This document shows positions 53,435 through 64,000 of a stretch of DNA of 64,000 nucleotides, piece by piece (positions within the stretch are counted from its first letter, which is position 1; every line of letters starts with the position of its first letter). The DNA is taken from NCBI GenBank assembly GCA_907163375.1, contig CAJQUW010000559.1:1-64000 (forward strand), written 5' to 3'. A model generated the notes under the pieces. The model saw nothing but the letters and a program-made list of their open reading frames with translations. It did not search any database and was not told the origin of the DNA. The DNA comes from Prostheceraeus crozeri (lineage: Eukaryota > Platyhelminthes > Polycladida > Euryleptidae). The position numbers and the translations under genes were made by a program.

Positions 53435-53990
53435 GTGGTCCCGAAAAGAAGCCTGCTTTTGTTCGTGTCCCTTTGTAGGCGAGTGTGCTGCCTCTCATTT
53501 CAATTTTTACTTTGTGATATTTTGAAAGTGCTTCCTGCTGTTCAGCCAATTGTCATTTTCGACACTGTTCGTGCTCCGATTTCAAGTCCTAAGGACCGTC
53601 TGTCAGTCTATGCCAATTCTAATGTTATCTACAGTTTTCAGTGCACTTGCATTGGCAAGTTCATTGACAGAAACGGTAGGCGGCTCGGTGACAGAATTCG
53701 TGAGCATGTTCCCAATTGGCTTCACAGCACAAGCCGCTGTCGACCGCGCTCCATTCGGCCAGCATCCAGTGCCATCACCCGTCATCTTCAGTTATGTTTT
53801 GTAATGTTGATGATGCATTGGATCACTGTAACATTGCTTTCCGTCCTCGCAATTTCCAGCTATTGTCCATCTACAAAGCATTGTGCATTAAACGGTTCTC
53901 ACTCGACCTTAGTGTTCAGAAAGATATCTTGTTCACTCTACGTCTGCCTTGGGGACTATTGATCTTTCATACTAACATCGTCATGCCGCT
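53435..53990 (+). pseudogene. Second Penelope-like GIY-YIG relic
   Basis: The frame reads KDRLSVYANSNVIYSFQCTC, IGKFIDRNGRRLGDRIREHV and PASSAITRHLQLC. NVIY(S/Q)F followed by a Gly-Arg-Arg-Leu-x-Asp-Arg-Ile-x-Glu-His segment is the GIY-YIG region of a different Penelope-like subfamily from the one at 52400. The Tyr-Ile-Gly core is degraded. The region is truncated on both sides. Confidence 0.7.
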
Positions 53991-54026
53991 AATTTGTTAT
54001 TCACTTCCGTGTTCAACATGAAAAGG

Positions 54027-54148
54027 AGTTGGAAGTGGGTCAATGAAATTTGACCCATGACCCACCTGACACACCAACTTTTCGGAAAGACATGACCCAC
54101 GCGATTTTGTGACCCACCTGACCCATAAACCACGACCCACTTCCAACT
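54027..54148. repeat. Short foldback repeat (AGTTGGAAGTGGGTC ends)
   Basis: AGTTGGAAGTGGGTC at the left is inverted as GACCCACTTCCAACT at the right. GACCCA and its inverse occur seven times between. Probably a hAT-type end pair with little interior. Nothing else is seen from 54149 to 54717. Confidence 0.65.
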
Positions 54149-54717
54149 CTGACATAAGATAGAACGGACGAAAGCGCTGGTTGATGAATTTGGTGTTTTC
54201 GTCTATTTATAAAACGAAAAATTAAAACAAAAAAAGGAAAAAAATTTATCTGATGAAGTGATTAAAATTATTATTATTATTTTCTCAGTTTTGCGTCAAT
54301 TTGAACTTGCACACTTAACTTAATGATTCTTATTTAAAGCAATGAGCGTTAACTTGAGTTGACGTTGCATTGAGTTGACAGGTGTGTCACAAAATTGTGA
54401 CTATATTGTGTATTGAATGTGTATTGGCTTCAAAATGAGACCTTATTTGTTAATTTCTGTTAGATAATTAGAAAGTTGTGCCACATCAAAATTTAATCAC
54501 ATTTTTGTGCCACACCATGTACATGTATATTCCACCGTGTCCACCTTTACGGAGGCATGTCCGTGATCCCCCCTGCGACTGCGCATTCCTTCGCTTGCCA
54601 AATGAAATTTCTCCGCCGAGGACAACGTTTATGACTCTGCAACTTTCTATATGAAAATTCCCTTCATAGAGTACATCAACATATGTATAATTCTCTCATT
54701 TTCATGAGCCACCAAAT

Positions 54718-55414
54718 CATGGATGCGGAGTTGGAGTTGGAGTCCGAGTCCCGGAGTAATATCATTTTTGCGGATGATAGGACTCCGGAGTCCGGTCTAT
54801 AACTGGACCCGAAATATAATACAAACAAATTATTTATCCTCGTTCATAGCTGTCACTGTTGATGTCTTCTTTCTCCGTCAAACAAAAGTACAGAGATACT
54901 GCTGCATGCAAAGCTTATAATAATTGAGGAAATGAACCGTAAAAGTGAAAAAAATGATTGTCTTTTCACTCGGTGATTTAGTAGAGAAGACAAACCTTTC
55001 TAACCTCGACCATATCTACACACCAAAGGTCACATCAGAGACAAAAATGAAATACTATTGTTTGAGAACATTACCTCTTACCCCCATCTTGTGTGATGGT
55101 TCCGCCAAAGCGCATAGTAAAATCGAAAGTGCAGTCATATTTTTTGAAGAAGGATTTGGGATTTTCCTGCCTTGCAGAGAATGGAGAAAAGCCATGTGAA
55201 GCACACATCAACAAGATGGGAGGAGTCGAGTCGCATGCATCCAACTTAAAGCGACATTTGATAAATTTTCATCGAAAATGATTGATAATTGATGCAGCAA
55301 TGATCACTAAACATAAGGTCAGGTAAGTCTATAATGATCTATGATGTAGGTTACCAGTTTATTTAAAAAACTAGGCCTTATCTATTTGCTACCCGAAGTC
55401 GGAGTGCAAATCCC
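54718..55414 (+). mobile_element. hAT-type nonautonomous copy B with BED-finger gene relic
   Basis: Begins CATGGATGCGGAGTTGG and ends CGGAGTGCAAATCCCTG, imperfect inverted ends of the CAGGGAT type. The interior is homologous to copies at 7695 and 62480. It encodes, over two registers, FSLGDLVEKTNLSNLDHIYT, LCDGSAKAHSKIESAVIFFE and a BED finger ending HASNLKRHLINFHRK. One frame change separates the finger from the preceding part. BED fingers are the DNA-binding heads of hAT transposases. Confidence 0.7.
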
Positions 55415-55734
55415 TGCGCCTAATACCTGCCGCTTCAAGCCTGTACGTCTGGTTTGCAACGATTGAACGAACGCACTGAACATTGGCTGAATACGGACGA
55501 TGAAAATAGGCTTTTTTTGAGGATGCCAAATGACAGATGTATCAAGACCTTTCCATTTCAAGATAAGTAGGATAGCCGGCCAATAATCCTACCTCTATGA
55601 ATCCACCGAATTGGACAAGCAATACGTGATGCGAAACTGCCGGAAATTATCGCCAGTAATATTTTAGGTAACAATTACTTTTTACATCTGATGATGTAAA
55701 TCTACTGGTAATTATTGGATTGGGTAGCTATTGC

Positions 55735-56370
55735 TGGTAGACAACGATATTCCTGCCCGTCCTGTCAGGTATCGTACCCCCAGATCGCCGTCGAGAGATG
55801 CGTGCTTCAAAGCTGGTATCTACTGCACAGACAATCCCTGATCACATCCTCCACCAACGTGTGTCCGCCGCTACTTCCATTGGCTAACAGAGACTGAAGT
55901 CGCGTCATTCCTTCTCCAGCCACGTCTCACGCTTGTTCACGGTGTCCATCGAACCCGCCCTCGTGTGGAACGATCGTATCCTCAATGTTCCACCTCTCCT
56001 CCTCCGATCTGCTTGTCCAGACCTACGTGCGCGTCTACCATCCGGCTCCGATCTACCTCGCAAACACTAGGTACTATTGAACAGTCTCCTTTCTGGAGTA
56101 ACTCGCACCTCGGAGAGTCTCCAACGTTGGGGCCACCAAAGTTCGGCTTCTTGCAGATACGGCCATCAATTAGAGACTATCCATCACATCATTGAAGACT
56201 GCCTCCTCTTCAAAGCCCGAATGGTTTCGCCGGTCTTTGTTGTCCGGATGATGATACTCGCAAGTGGCTAGCGACTCTTCCCCTTAAACTCTAATCCTAT
56301 TTCTTTCATAATTGTCTGATTTGTGATTTTCTTTTTGTAATAAAGATTGTTCAATATACGCTCATATATA

Positions 56371-56373
<3 letters not shown>
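55735..56373 (+). pseudogene. LINE 3' end (C-terminal RT-side region)
   Basis: The reading LNSLLSGVTRTSESLQRWGH, SASCRYGHQLETIHHIIEDC with LLFKAR is the Cys/His-containing tail found after RT in several LINE clades (C-x-C, then H-H-I-x-x-x-C). Upstream, in another register, are PPDRRREMRAS and LKSRHSFSSHVSRLF, which belong to the same tail. Stops and shifts show decay. A run of TA follows, as at many LINE 3' ends. The clade is not certain. Confidence 0.6.

Positions 56374-56428
<55 letters not shown>
56374..56428. repeat. TA dinucleotide microsatellite
   Basis: About 27 TA units directly after the LINE tail, probably grown from its 3' end. Confidence 0.95.
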
Positions 56429-56434
<6 letters not shown>

Positions 56435-56830
56435 GTATACGTGGTAGTAATGACCGTAATATTACTGGGAATATGAGTAGTTACCTCCATCAAGCCCTTT
56501 TCCAATGCTTTTATGAATACTCTTCTTTTATACGAGGTCATGCGTTTTTGCAGAAAGAGAAGAACAAAACATACATTTTACATTCGATAGGAGGTGTGGA
56601 CCATTGATATGCGACCTGAATGAATGGTACGAGAATCCATTGAGAGTTGACACATGCTATGTGGCCCGTCGTGACGTATTAACTTTTGGAGATAATGGAT
56701 TTTTAATTCAATGCTTGACCTTTAATTCTAATAAGCCTCTCGTAGCGAACATGTAATCGTCATTGAAACGACAATAGACATGCCTCTTTCATGAATTGTG
56801 CTTTTATTCGCTTTATTACGTCGTTCACTC

Positions 56831-56838
56831 TATATATG
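56831..56838 (+). promoter_or_regulatory. TATA box of the sulfotransferase gene
   Basis: TATATATG lies 56 bases before the ATG at 56887. A start site about 30 bases downstream would give a leader of roughly 25 bases. Confidence 0.5.
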
Positions 56839-56886
56839 GTCTGCTGACTTTGATTAAGCGCATTCTTGCGGTGCTGGCGATTCACG

Positions 56887-57804
56887 ATGATGAATCAGAA
56901 TCACACAGACGATCCCTTTCTTGGTAAGGAAGGGTTTTGGTACAGAGGTGTTGCATATAATCACCTCTACACACCAGAAGTTTTAAGCCGTTGTGAGCAA
57001 TTTAAATTTCGAAGTGATGATGTCATCGTTGCCACATACCCACGAAGTGGAACAACTTTGACTCAAGTGATGGTATGGGAAGTTCTTCATCTCAAATCTC
57101 TAACTCAAGACGACTCATGGAAAAGCTTGGCCACCTATTTTCCCAACTTGGAGCTTGGAAAGGCATTTATTGATGGTTTGTGGAATTTACCTCAGTTACC
57201 AATCGATATTTTGGAGTCTTCTATTCATCAGAGGCTGATCAAAACGCATCTACCATTTTCTTTCATTTCTCAAGAGTTCAACAAAGTTAATCCGAAGACG
57301 ATTGTGACAATACGAAACCCAAAGGACTGTTTGGTATCATGCACTGAACATTTTGCGGGTGTAATGGACGACTCTGATTGGATCGGAAACGACTGGGGTG
57401 TATTTTTTCAACATTTCCTTGAAGGAAAATCATTTCATGGCGATTTCTTTGATAATGTAAAACAATGGTGGGGACTTCGACATCGAAGCAACGTCTTGAT
57501 CCTTAGATATGAAGATCTCATCGCTAACAAACATCAGGAGATCCGTCGAATAGCAGCGTTCTTGGGGTGCGATCTAAATGAAAAGGAAGTTGATGCAATA
57601 GCTCTTGATACAAGTTTTAAGAGCATGAAAAATAATAAGCACGTTAACTTTCATTGGTATAATCAGAACCATCAACAAATTCGTGCCGGTGAAATAGGAA
57701 ATTGGAAACAGAGATTTACAGTGGCACAGAATGAAATAATGGATAGGGTGATTAATGAGAAATGCAAAGACACTGGACTTCAATTTGTCTTTGACAGACC
57801 ATAG
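56887..57804 (+). CDS. Cytosolic sulfotransferase (SULT family), 305 aa, single exon
   Basis: The enzyme moves a sulfonate group from PAPS to small hydroxyl or amine compounds in the cytosol. The PAPS 5'-phosphosulfate loop is TYPRSGTT, the catalytic His is in IKTHLPFSF, the 3'-phosphate motif is IVTIRNPKDCLVSC, and the C-terminal signature is RAGEIGNWKQRFTVAQNE, which also holds the KxxFTVxxxE dimer motif. Length of about 300 residues is normal. No signal peptide or membrane anchor is seen, which fits the cytosolic group. The gene has no intron, unlike most animal SULT genes, but it is intact and has a TATA box, so it could be an old functional retrocopy or a lineage with lost introns. I start at the first ATG after the TATA box; a second ATG follows at once. 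The substrate cannot be predicted. Confidence 0.93.
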   Translation: MMNQNHTDDPFLGKEGFWYRGVAYNHLYTPEVLSRCEQFKFRSDDVIVATYPRSGTTLTQVMVWEVLHLKSLTQDDSWKSLATYFPNLELGKAFIDGLWNLPQLPIDILESSIHQRLIKTHLPFSFISQEFNKVNPKTIVTIRNPKDCLVSCTEHFAGVMDDSDWIGNDWGVFFQHFLEGKSFHGDFFDNVKQWWGLRHRSNVLILRYEDLIANKHQEIRRIAAFLGCDLNEKEVDAIALDTSFKSMKNNKHVNFHWYNQNHQQIRAGEIGNWKQRFTVAQNEIMDRVINEKCKDTGLQFVFDRP

Positions 57805-57950
57805 AACGCTTTACATAATAGTTGGGTTGTGGGTAGATGTACATGTATATGTTTGTGGAAAACATGACAACTTTTACTTCACTGAAAAATACTTGATTCT
57901 GTTGATGTATAAATTCGCTTCGTTTTCTCTACTTTAATCAACCTAAAAAT

Positions 57951-58840
57951 TGAAAGAAGCAAAAATAAGCAATTTTCTGCGACCGTGTTGTAATTTTATT
58001 CCCAATATTTCGGCTTAGCCTTTATCAAGGGATGCAGAAAAGGAAATTATACAGAATGTCATTAAGAAAAATTTAAACTAACCTATCTATGAAATACAAA
58101 TTGGGACATGCTAACACAGAGTTTTAGCAAAAATATCATGGATTACAAAAAGATAAAAAAAATCATGGATTACAAAAGGATAAAAATATCTATAAAGGGA
58201 AGAAAGCTAAAAGTTAGACAGAATTAATATGATTGAGCAGCATTTCCGTTGGCCTTGCTTTTTTCTCCTTCTTTTCGACCCTTCTTCTTTGAGCCATGCA
58301 CTGCAAGTATCGATGTAATAATGACCATGTGATGGACTTGTGTGTGATTGGGGAGTTGTGTGTGATGAGATGTTTATAAACTTCAGATTCAGGGCCTTTT
58401 AGATGTTCATTAATTCTTGATCTCATTGTTCTCGAGGTTTCCCTAACATATAGTTTGTCGCATTCGTTGTTGTTACATTGTATTAGGTATACACAGTCTT
58501 TGGTGTTGGATTCTCCATTAGTTATTCCATTCTCGCATACATCACATTGTTCATAATAACACTTGTTTTGGTTCTTCTTAAGCAGACGCTTCAATGGAGG
58601 GTTGGTGAACACTGGCCGCACATGATCAGAGAGATGTGTTCTTCTGACAAGTTCGTTAATCTTGCGTTTGAATTTGCTGTTTATGAAAGGCAAGACTATG
58701 TTTCGCGGTTGTTGTTTATCTTTGTTATATTTATTTCTCTGATGTTTATTATTCAACACCAAATTATTATCCAACTCATCAAACTCATCAAACAAACAAG
58801 AACAATCAATTGGATTAACGGCTATAAAACAAAAGTTTGT
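57951..58840 (-). pseudogene. Penelope-like element copy, left arm of an inverted pair
   Basis: The minus strand encodes 193 residues ending the element's protein: PFINSKFKRKINELVRRTHL and VRPVFTNPPLKRLLKKNQNK of the linker, a CYYEQCDVCENG cysteine cluster, and a GIY-YIG domain (CVYLIQCNNNECDKLYVRET, RSRINEHLKG). YIG is changed to Tyr-Val-Arg. The RT domain is absent, so this is a 5'-truncated copy. Bases 57951-58756 are an inverted, nearly identical copy of 58890-59695. Confidence 0.85.
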
Positions 58841-58856
58841 GAATAATGGATACCCA

Positions 58857-59695
58857 TTGCGAATGATTAACGATTCGTTGACATTTTGTCTGAATAATAA
58901 ACATCAGAGAAATAAATCTAATAAAGATAAACAACAACCGCGAAACATAGTCTTGCCTTTCATAAACAGCAAATTCAAACGCAAGATTAACGAACTTGTC
59001 AGAAGAACACATCTCTCTGATCATGTGCGGCCAGTATTCACCAACCCTCCATTGAAGCGTCTGCTTAAGAAGAACCAAAACAAGTGTTATTATGAACAAT
59101 GTGATGTATGCGAGAATGGAATAACTAATGGAGAATCCAACACCAAAGACTGTGTATACCTAATACAATGTAACAACAACGAATGCGACAAACTATATGT
59201 TAGGGAAACCTCGAGAACAATGAGATCAAGAATTAATGAACATCTAAAAGGCCCTGAATCTGAAGTTTATAAACATCTCATCACACACAACTCCCCAATC
59301 ACACACAAGTCCATCACATGGTCATTATTACATCGATACTTGCAGTGCATGGCTCAAAGAAGAAGGGTCGAAAAGAAGGAGATAAAAGCAAGGCCAACGG
59401 AAATGCTGCTCAATCATATTAATTCTGTCTAACTTTTAGCTTTCTTCCCTTTATAGATATTTTTATCCTTTTGTAATCCATGATTTTTTTTATCTTTTTG
59501 TAATCCATGATATTTTTGCTAAAACTCTGTGTTAGCATGTCCCAATTTGTATTTCATAGATAGGTTAGTTTAAATTTTTCTTAATGACATTCTGTATAAT
59601 TTCCTTTTCTGCATCCCTTGATAAAGGCTAAGCCGAAATATTGGGAATAAAATTACAACACGGTCGCAGAAAATTGCTTATTTTTGCTTCTTTCA
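58857..59695 (+). pseudogene. Penelope-like element copy, right arm of an inverted pair
   Basis: Same protein end as the left arm, on the plus strand, with only a few base differences (for example EIKA against EKKA near the end). The two arms face each other head to head across a 130-base spacer. Truncated ends and inverted pairs are known products of Penelope-like insertion. The 3' ends both finish at GCTTCTTTCA. Confidence 0.85.
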
Positions 59696-60522
59696 AAATG
59701 ATTGAATCCCGACCGATGGCAATTAAAAATCAAATTCAAACTTAAAAATTACTTACAAGAGGAGCTAGTTATCGTTGCATCAAATGAATTCCAATTTAAT
59801 TCTGATAGATAAGTGTGCTGCCACAGAATCAGATTCATCTGCGCGCGCTTTGGTTTCCTAGAAAAGAAGGATTATATGTAACCTTGATATCGAAATGGCA
59901 CACCACAGAATTAGACAACTTGCTCCTTAAATGGATAATTCGTGTATCGTTTGCTATTGGAAATGGCAAACAAAAAGCTGTCAGCAGAGGACACCAGAGC
60001 CCGTGAGAGATGCGTGCGTGCTGTGAGATCACTTCGCACACACCAAAACACACATCGATGTCTGGCTTCGATTCAGTGTATGCACTATACAGTGCGAAAT
60101 GTCGAGGAGAGGATGTGAAAACATCAATTGAACTAATTTTCGTACGCCTGCTACTGTCTTTTATAATGATCGGAAGGGTCAACATTATGGAGAAAACTTG
60201 TGCGCAATTATCTGAATTCTTCGAATCTGAAGGAATTTTGGCAATCGAAGCACTTTGTTGGAACTCACATTAATCCGCAAGCGAGACACGACTTTTTTCC
60301 TATCTCTGTAAGGTATTAGGAATTCCTTTTTGCCCACTTAATAAGTTCCTCGATGTGCCGTCGATTTCTTATTAATCACACTTCTAGCAAACCGAAGCAG
60401 ATAAACAAAATATTTAATTCTGTGTGTGCTACACATGCACAGTCTTTATTGCGATCATGTATAATCAATAATTAGCTTTACAGGCGCTCAGCTAGCGCAA
60501 CCAATATTTTCATAAAGGATAG
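59696..60522. other. No gene recognised
   Basis: A plus-strand frame at 60010-60273 opens MRACCEITSHTPKHTSMSGF but has no recognisable domain or regulatory context. I do not call it. The remainder is AT-rich DNA. Confidence 0.4.
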
Positions 60523-60524
60523 TA

Positions 60525-62176
60525 CAGATTGTTTCATAAAAAATGGATCACCCTTAAACATCGCCTTAACTTCAACTTTGTCTAACTCCGCCAAACTTGA
60601 ACGAATTTCTCTGAAATTTGGAAGATCTGTCAGTTGTGCTTACTAATATCATTGTTGGAAATTTCAAGCATTAATATTGAGTTGTTTTCCTATTATAGAT
60701 AAAAAAGTAGTAGATAATTTGATCTTCATTTAGCAATGTTGCACAAAATCATACTTCACTCTTATAAAATTACATTTGTTTCCTTTGTTATGTAATATGT
60801 TGTTCTACAAGCCAAAAGCTATCAAGCAAAACAAAAATAAAGAAAATCAGTCAATCAGAGCTAGCATAGCACCATTATTCATCAACAATAATGTAACTGC
60901 TACATGTGATTAACTGGACTTCATGTTCCATAGCTTCCTGACTTCGTTGCGGTGGTGTCGGCAGCACTCTTGATTGCTTTCAGCTAGAAATCTATCTCTT
61001 ATCGGTTGAAAACAATACAAAGCACAAATGAACAATAACGAGATCGCATTCACAAAAGGCAAAGTGTCAGCCTTGCTAGAACTAGAGTTTTCTTTGCGAG
61101 CTACAAGGAAGCGACTAAATGTCCCTTACACAAATGTGCATCGATGGCATAATGATGATTTTCGACGTCGTAAAGAGGGCTCTGGCCGTCCACGCAAAAC
61201 ATCCAAACGTAGAGACCGCCTAATTTTGAGATTTGTTAAAGTTGATCCAAGTCTCTCGTTAACTGAGATGGCTGCACTAGACTCGTCTATTTCTAAGTCC
61301 ACTATTCGTAGAAGACTTATTGAGTCGAATTTCAAGAGCTGTAAGAGGCCCTCTCAGATCGAATTATCAGATCAGCATACAAAAAGACGTCTCAGATGGG
61401 CAATGAGTCATTGTCACTGGCGAAATCAATGGGATCGGGTTGTCTGGTCTGATGAGGCATCAGTCCGTCTGAAGGATAGTGATGGTCGATTGAGATTATG
61501 AATAAAATCTGATCAGGAAATTCCGAGACATTTACATCGTCCCCGGGTACAAGGTGGTGCGACTCTACTGATTTGGGCTGGCATTTGGACCAATGGCCGC
61601 TCTGAACTTCACATACAGCAAGGAACCATGAATTCTGAACGCTATGTGAATGTTTTACGAATGAACATTGGCCAAATGATAGATCAACTTGGTGATCCAT
61701 CGACTTGGTTATTTATGGATAATAATGCTACGTGTCACAGGAGTAGTAGAGTCAACTTATGCAAGTCTCAATTAGGGCTTAGGACATTATCTTGGCCAGC
61801 TCGTTCTCCTGATCTGAATCCCATAGAAAATGTATGGAGTATTCTAAAACGTAACGTTCGTCGTTCACTGCTACCTACAGATGGCGTATCACAACTTACG
61901 CCACTGTTAAAAAGAGAGTGGAGAAAGTTAGATCAGTCAAAATCAACGATATCATCGAATCAATACCTAGACGAATTGGTAATGTCATTGACAATAAGGG
62001 TAGGGCCACAAAATATTAGCTTCTTAAGAACCGTTCCTGTATCATAGCTTATCAGATTATATAAGGACATTTAAATATATTAGGGACATGAAATAACATG
62101 AAAAATGCTTTCTGTATCATACTTATGTTTTATTTAGTCAAATTTTAGAATGATCCACTTTTTATGAAACAGACTG
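60525..62176 (+). mobile_element. Tc1/mariner element, 1652 bases, nearly intact
   Basis: Ends CAGATTGTTTCATAAAAAAT and, inverted, CAGTCTGTTTCATAAAAAGT, both continuing to GGATCA and flanked by TA (60523-60524, 62177-62178). One transposase gene at 61028-62047 occupies the centre. The two ends differ at about three of 27 positions. Confidence 0.92.
61028..62047 (+). pseudogene. Tc1-type transposase (DD35E), one internal stop
   Basis: The N-terminal paired-like DNA-binding region (ALLELEFSLRATRKRLNVPY; SGRPRKTSKRRDR) is followed by a second helix-turn-helix (SISKSTIRRRLIESNF) and the catalytic core: Asp in WDRVVWSDEASVRL, Asp in LFMDNNATCHRS, and Glu in PDLNPIENVWSIL. Thirty-five residues separate the last two. 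GRP(R)K is the AT-hook-like motif of the family. Read as one register the frame is 339 codons, the normal Tc1 length, broken only by TGA at 61499-61501. The start is an ATG in a suitable place. Confidence 0.92.
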
Positions 62177-62479
62177 TAAAAGTGAACATAACGATTAACT
62201 TTGTCATCCGAGCTCAGATAGAAAATTCAATCGAGGCTTGAACCCGGGCTTGTTTGTGTTGAGTCGGTGTGGACCCGGGGCGGGTCTGGGCCGAAGAAAT
62301 TTGCCCGGTTCCAGCTCTGCTGCCGACTTCCACCGACATTTATGGGGATCGACCACATGACCAAATGATCGCATAGTCCAACCATTAGTTGTGGAAATCC
62401 TTTCCTATTGTAATGGAATAATAAACTTTGCTTTGCGTTGCAAAGGATTGACACAAGCCTATAAGATTGACATTACAAA

Positions 62480-63095
62480 CAGGGATGTTGTAATAAACCG
62501 ACTCCGACTCCGGGGGTTGATAGGACTCCAACTCCGGGTGGCAAGCACCCGGCCTAGTTTTTTGAATAAACTGGTAACCTACAGCATAGTTCATTATAGG
62601 CTTGCCTGAACTTATGTTTAGTGATCATTCCTGTATCAATTATCAATCATTTTCGATGAAAATTTATCAAATGTCGCTTTAAGTTGGGTGCATGCGACTC
62701 GGCTCCTCCCATCTTGCTGATGTGTGCTTCACACGGTTTTTCTGCAGTCTCTACAAGGCAGGAAAATCCCAAATCCTTCTTCAAAAATATAGCTACACTT
62801 TCGATTTCAATATGCGCTTTGGAGGAGCCATCACACACGATTAACATGAGGGCAAGAGGCAATGTTCTCAAACAAACTATAATATTTCATTTTTGTCTCT
62901 GATGTGACCTTTGGTGGTAGGTGTGATCGAGGCTAGGAAGGTTTTGTCTTCTCTAATAAATCACCGAGTGAAAAAACAATCCTTTTTCACTATCACGGTT
63001 GATTCCGTCAACTATTACAAACTTTATATGTACTGCTGTCTCCGTACTTTTGTTTGACGGAGAATGTTGACAGTGACAGCAAACAAACCACAGTA
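62480..63095 (-). mobile_element. hAT-type nonautonomous copy C with BED-finger gene relic
   Basis: The plus-strand left end is CAGGGATGTTGTAATAAACC followed by GACTCCGACTCC. The minus strand encodes LCDGSS-like VCDGSSKAHIEIES, then CEAHISKMGGAESHAPNLKR with HLINFHRK, the best-preserved BED-type finger of the three copies (62647-62871). It is inverted relative to copies A and B. The right border is approximate because no clear end was found. Confidence 0.65.
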
Positions 63096-63439
63096 TCAGA
63101 CACTCTATAAAAAATAAAGGAATAGAACGGGCATAGACATGGAAGACAATAGAGCGTTATGGGCGTGCGTTGTCATGACTACGGTACCTAAGCGGTGGCG
63201 GCCTCCACTGGGTGAAAATGGGCAGATGCCGGCAGCTTATCTTTGTAAATATTCACGGTTATTGTCATTTCTCTCTATATAAAAGTACTCTGATAAACGA
63301 TGCCTTATTATGACTTTTCCTGTGTGACAGCGTGATGGACGATGGAAGATGGTGGATCTTTGTACTGTGTGTAGTTAAAGGGAAGTCCCAAATTAAAGAT
63401 GGAAGGTGGAGGACGTCTTATTCTGTGTGACAGCGGCCT

Positions 63440-63945
63440 AACTTAGACAAAACGAAAAGTCGGATTACTTAGTTCCGTTAACAATAATCGGTTGATTTGG
63501 AAGTAAAGTATCGGAAGTTAAAGTTAAGCCGTTAATTCCTTAAATTTTATGTTATCTTTAAAATCGTGTTTTAGTTAACATTGTGTCTTCATTCATAGAT
63601 TAATTTCCTGCTATTCTTAGTTTCTTTATTTTTCTTCGTCTAGGGAACCCATACACCTCTTGTGAAAACTCATAAGCCTACATCCTTGCTATCCATGCAG
63701 CTTTTCTCGAAAAAGACGTAAATCACTTTTAAACATCTGTATTAAAAATCTGTAGAAAACAAATGAACTCTCAGTCGCATATTTATTAAAACAAGTTAAC
63801 GGATTAACGGACTTCCATGAGGATAACGAAAGTTAAACTAATCGTTAACTTTTTTTAGAAAGTTAGAAAGTTTAAAAGTTAAAAAAAGGTTAACTTCCAT
63901 TAATTAACGGATTAACGGAAGTTAACGGATTGTGCCCAACTATTT
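63440..63945. repeat. Repeat-rich transposon end (TTAACGGATTAACGG)
   Basis: Near 63795-63935 GGATTAACGGA and GTTAACTTCC phrases repeat, finishing ACGGATTGTGCCCAACTA. Near 63470 GTTCCGTTAAC and CGGTTGATT occur. Inverse ends of the type TAGTTGGGCACAATCC are seen in hAT elements. The left border is missing, so this may be a truncated copy. No gene is present from 63096 to 64000. Confidence 0.4.
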
Positions 63946-64000
63946 TGCCAACTACTATTTCCATTGCAGTTTTGCCTCATCGATAGTTGAATAATCAGAT

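Noticed and set aside
60010-60273. 87-codon frame MRACCEITSHTPKHTSMSGF
   Set aside because: No recognisable domain, splice or promoter context. A chance frame is the simplest reading.
1-64000. CRISPR array, bacterial operon or rRNA genes
   Set aside because: No regularly spaced identical repeats with unique spacers, no ribosome-binding-site-led operons and no rRNA-like sequence; introns, TATA boxes and eukaryotic elements show an animal genome.

Overview
The window is non-coding-rich animal DNA made mostly of transposable elements. Polinton, Penelope-like, Mag/SURL-type Gypsy, piggyBac, hAT and Tc1/mariner elements occur together, and short palindromes such as TAGGCCTA and TACATGTA are frequent. 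This suggests a marine invertebrate, perhaps an echinoderm or hemichordate; that guess rests on style and is not proven. The only host gene I can support is an intronless cytosolic sulfotransferase at 56887-57804.

Layout. 1-15950 holds no convincing gene. It carries TA-flanked MITEs (6045-6509, 12728-13722, 14495-14909), a long hairpin (2722-2847), a GGAGTC array at the end of a hAT copy (7695-8345), and a block resembling Polinton end sequence (8705-9900).

15957-52188 is a stack of nested insertions. A broken piggyBac transposase gene (exons near 16163-16602 and 50333-51833) is split by a hAT element (16715-49841, 8-bp duplication CTAGCGAT). The hAT is split by a Gypsy-type LTR element on the minus strand (19057-48909, 5-bp duplication GCATC). 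The Gypsy element holds a small hAT-like element (19447-20564, 8-bp duplication TCGATAGG) and a 24-kb Polinton (24156-48111, 6-bp duplication ATAATT). The Polinton in turn holds a pogo/Tigger-like MITE (37895-38731). Every level is confirmed by matching target-site duplications or by homology on both sides.

The Polinton has the family's core set: protein-primed DNA polymerase B (+), and on the minus strand the integrase with chromodomain, packaging ATPase, adenain-like protease, jelly-roll capsid protein, penton-like proteins and small basic virion-type proteins. Unusual cargo includes two RNA segments that fit the twister self-cleaving ribozyme fold (28174-28240 and 28677-28744), a protein resembling TATA-binding protein (39090-39635), two paralogous PC4-like candidates beside it, and several small RING or Cys-rich proteins. 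The polymerase gene and the gene at the opposite end share one duplicated promoter, leader and first intron.

52189-64000 holds Penelope-like remnants (52400-53165, 53435-53990 and a head-to-head pair at 57951-59695), hAT copies at 54718-55414 and 62480-63095, a LINE 3' end (55735-56430), the sulfotransferase gene, and a Tc1 element (60525-62176) whose transposase is open except for one stop codon.

The Gypsy element and the Polinton are treated as fossils: family, ends and parts are given, without itemising damage.
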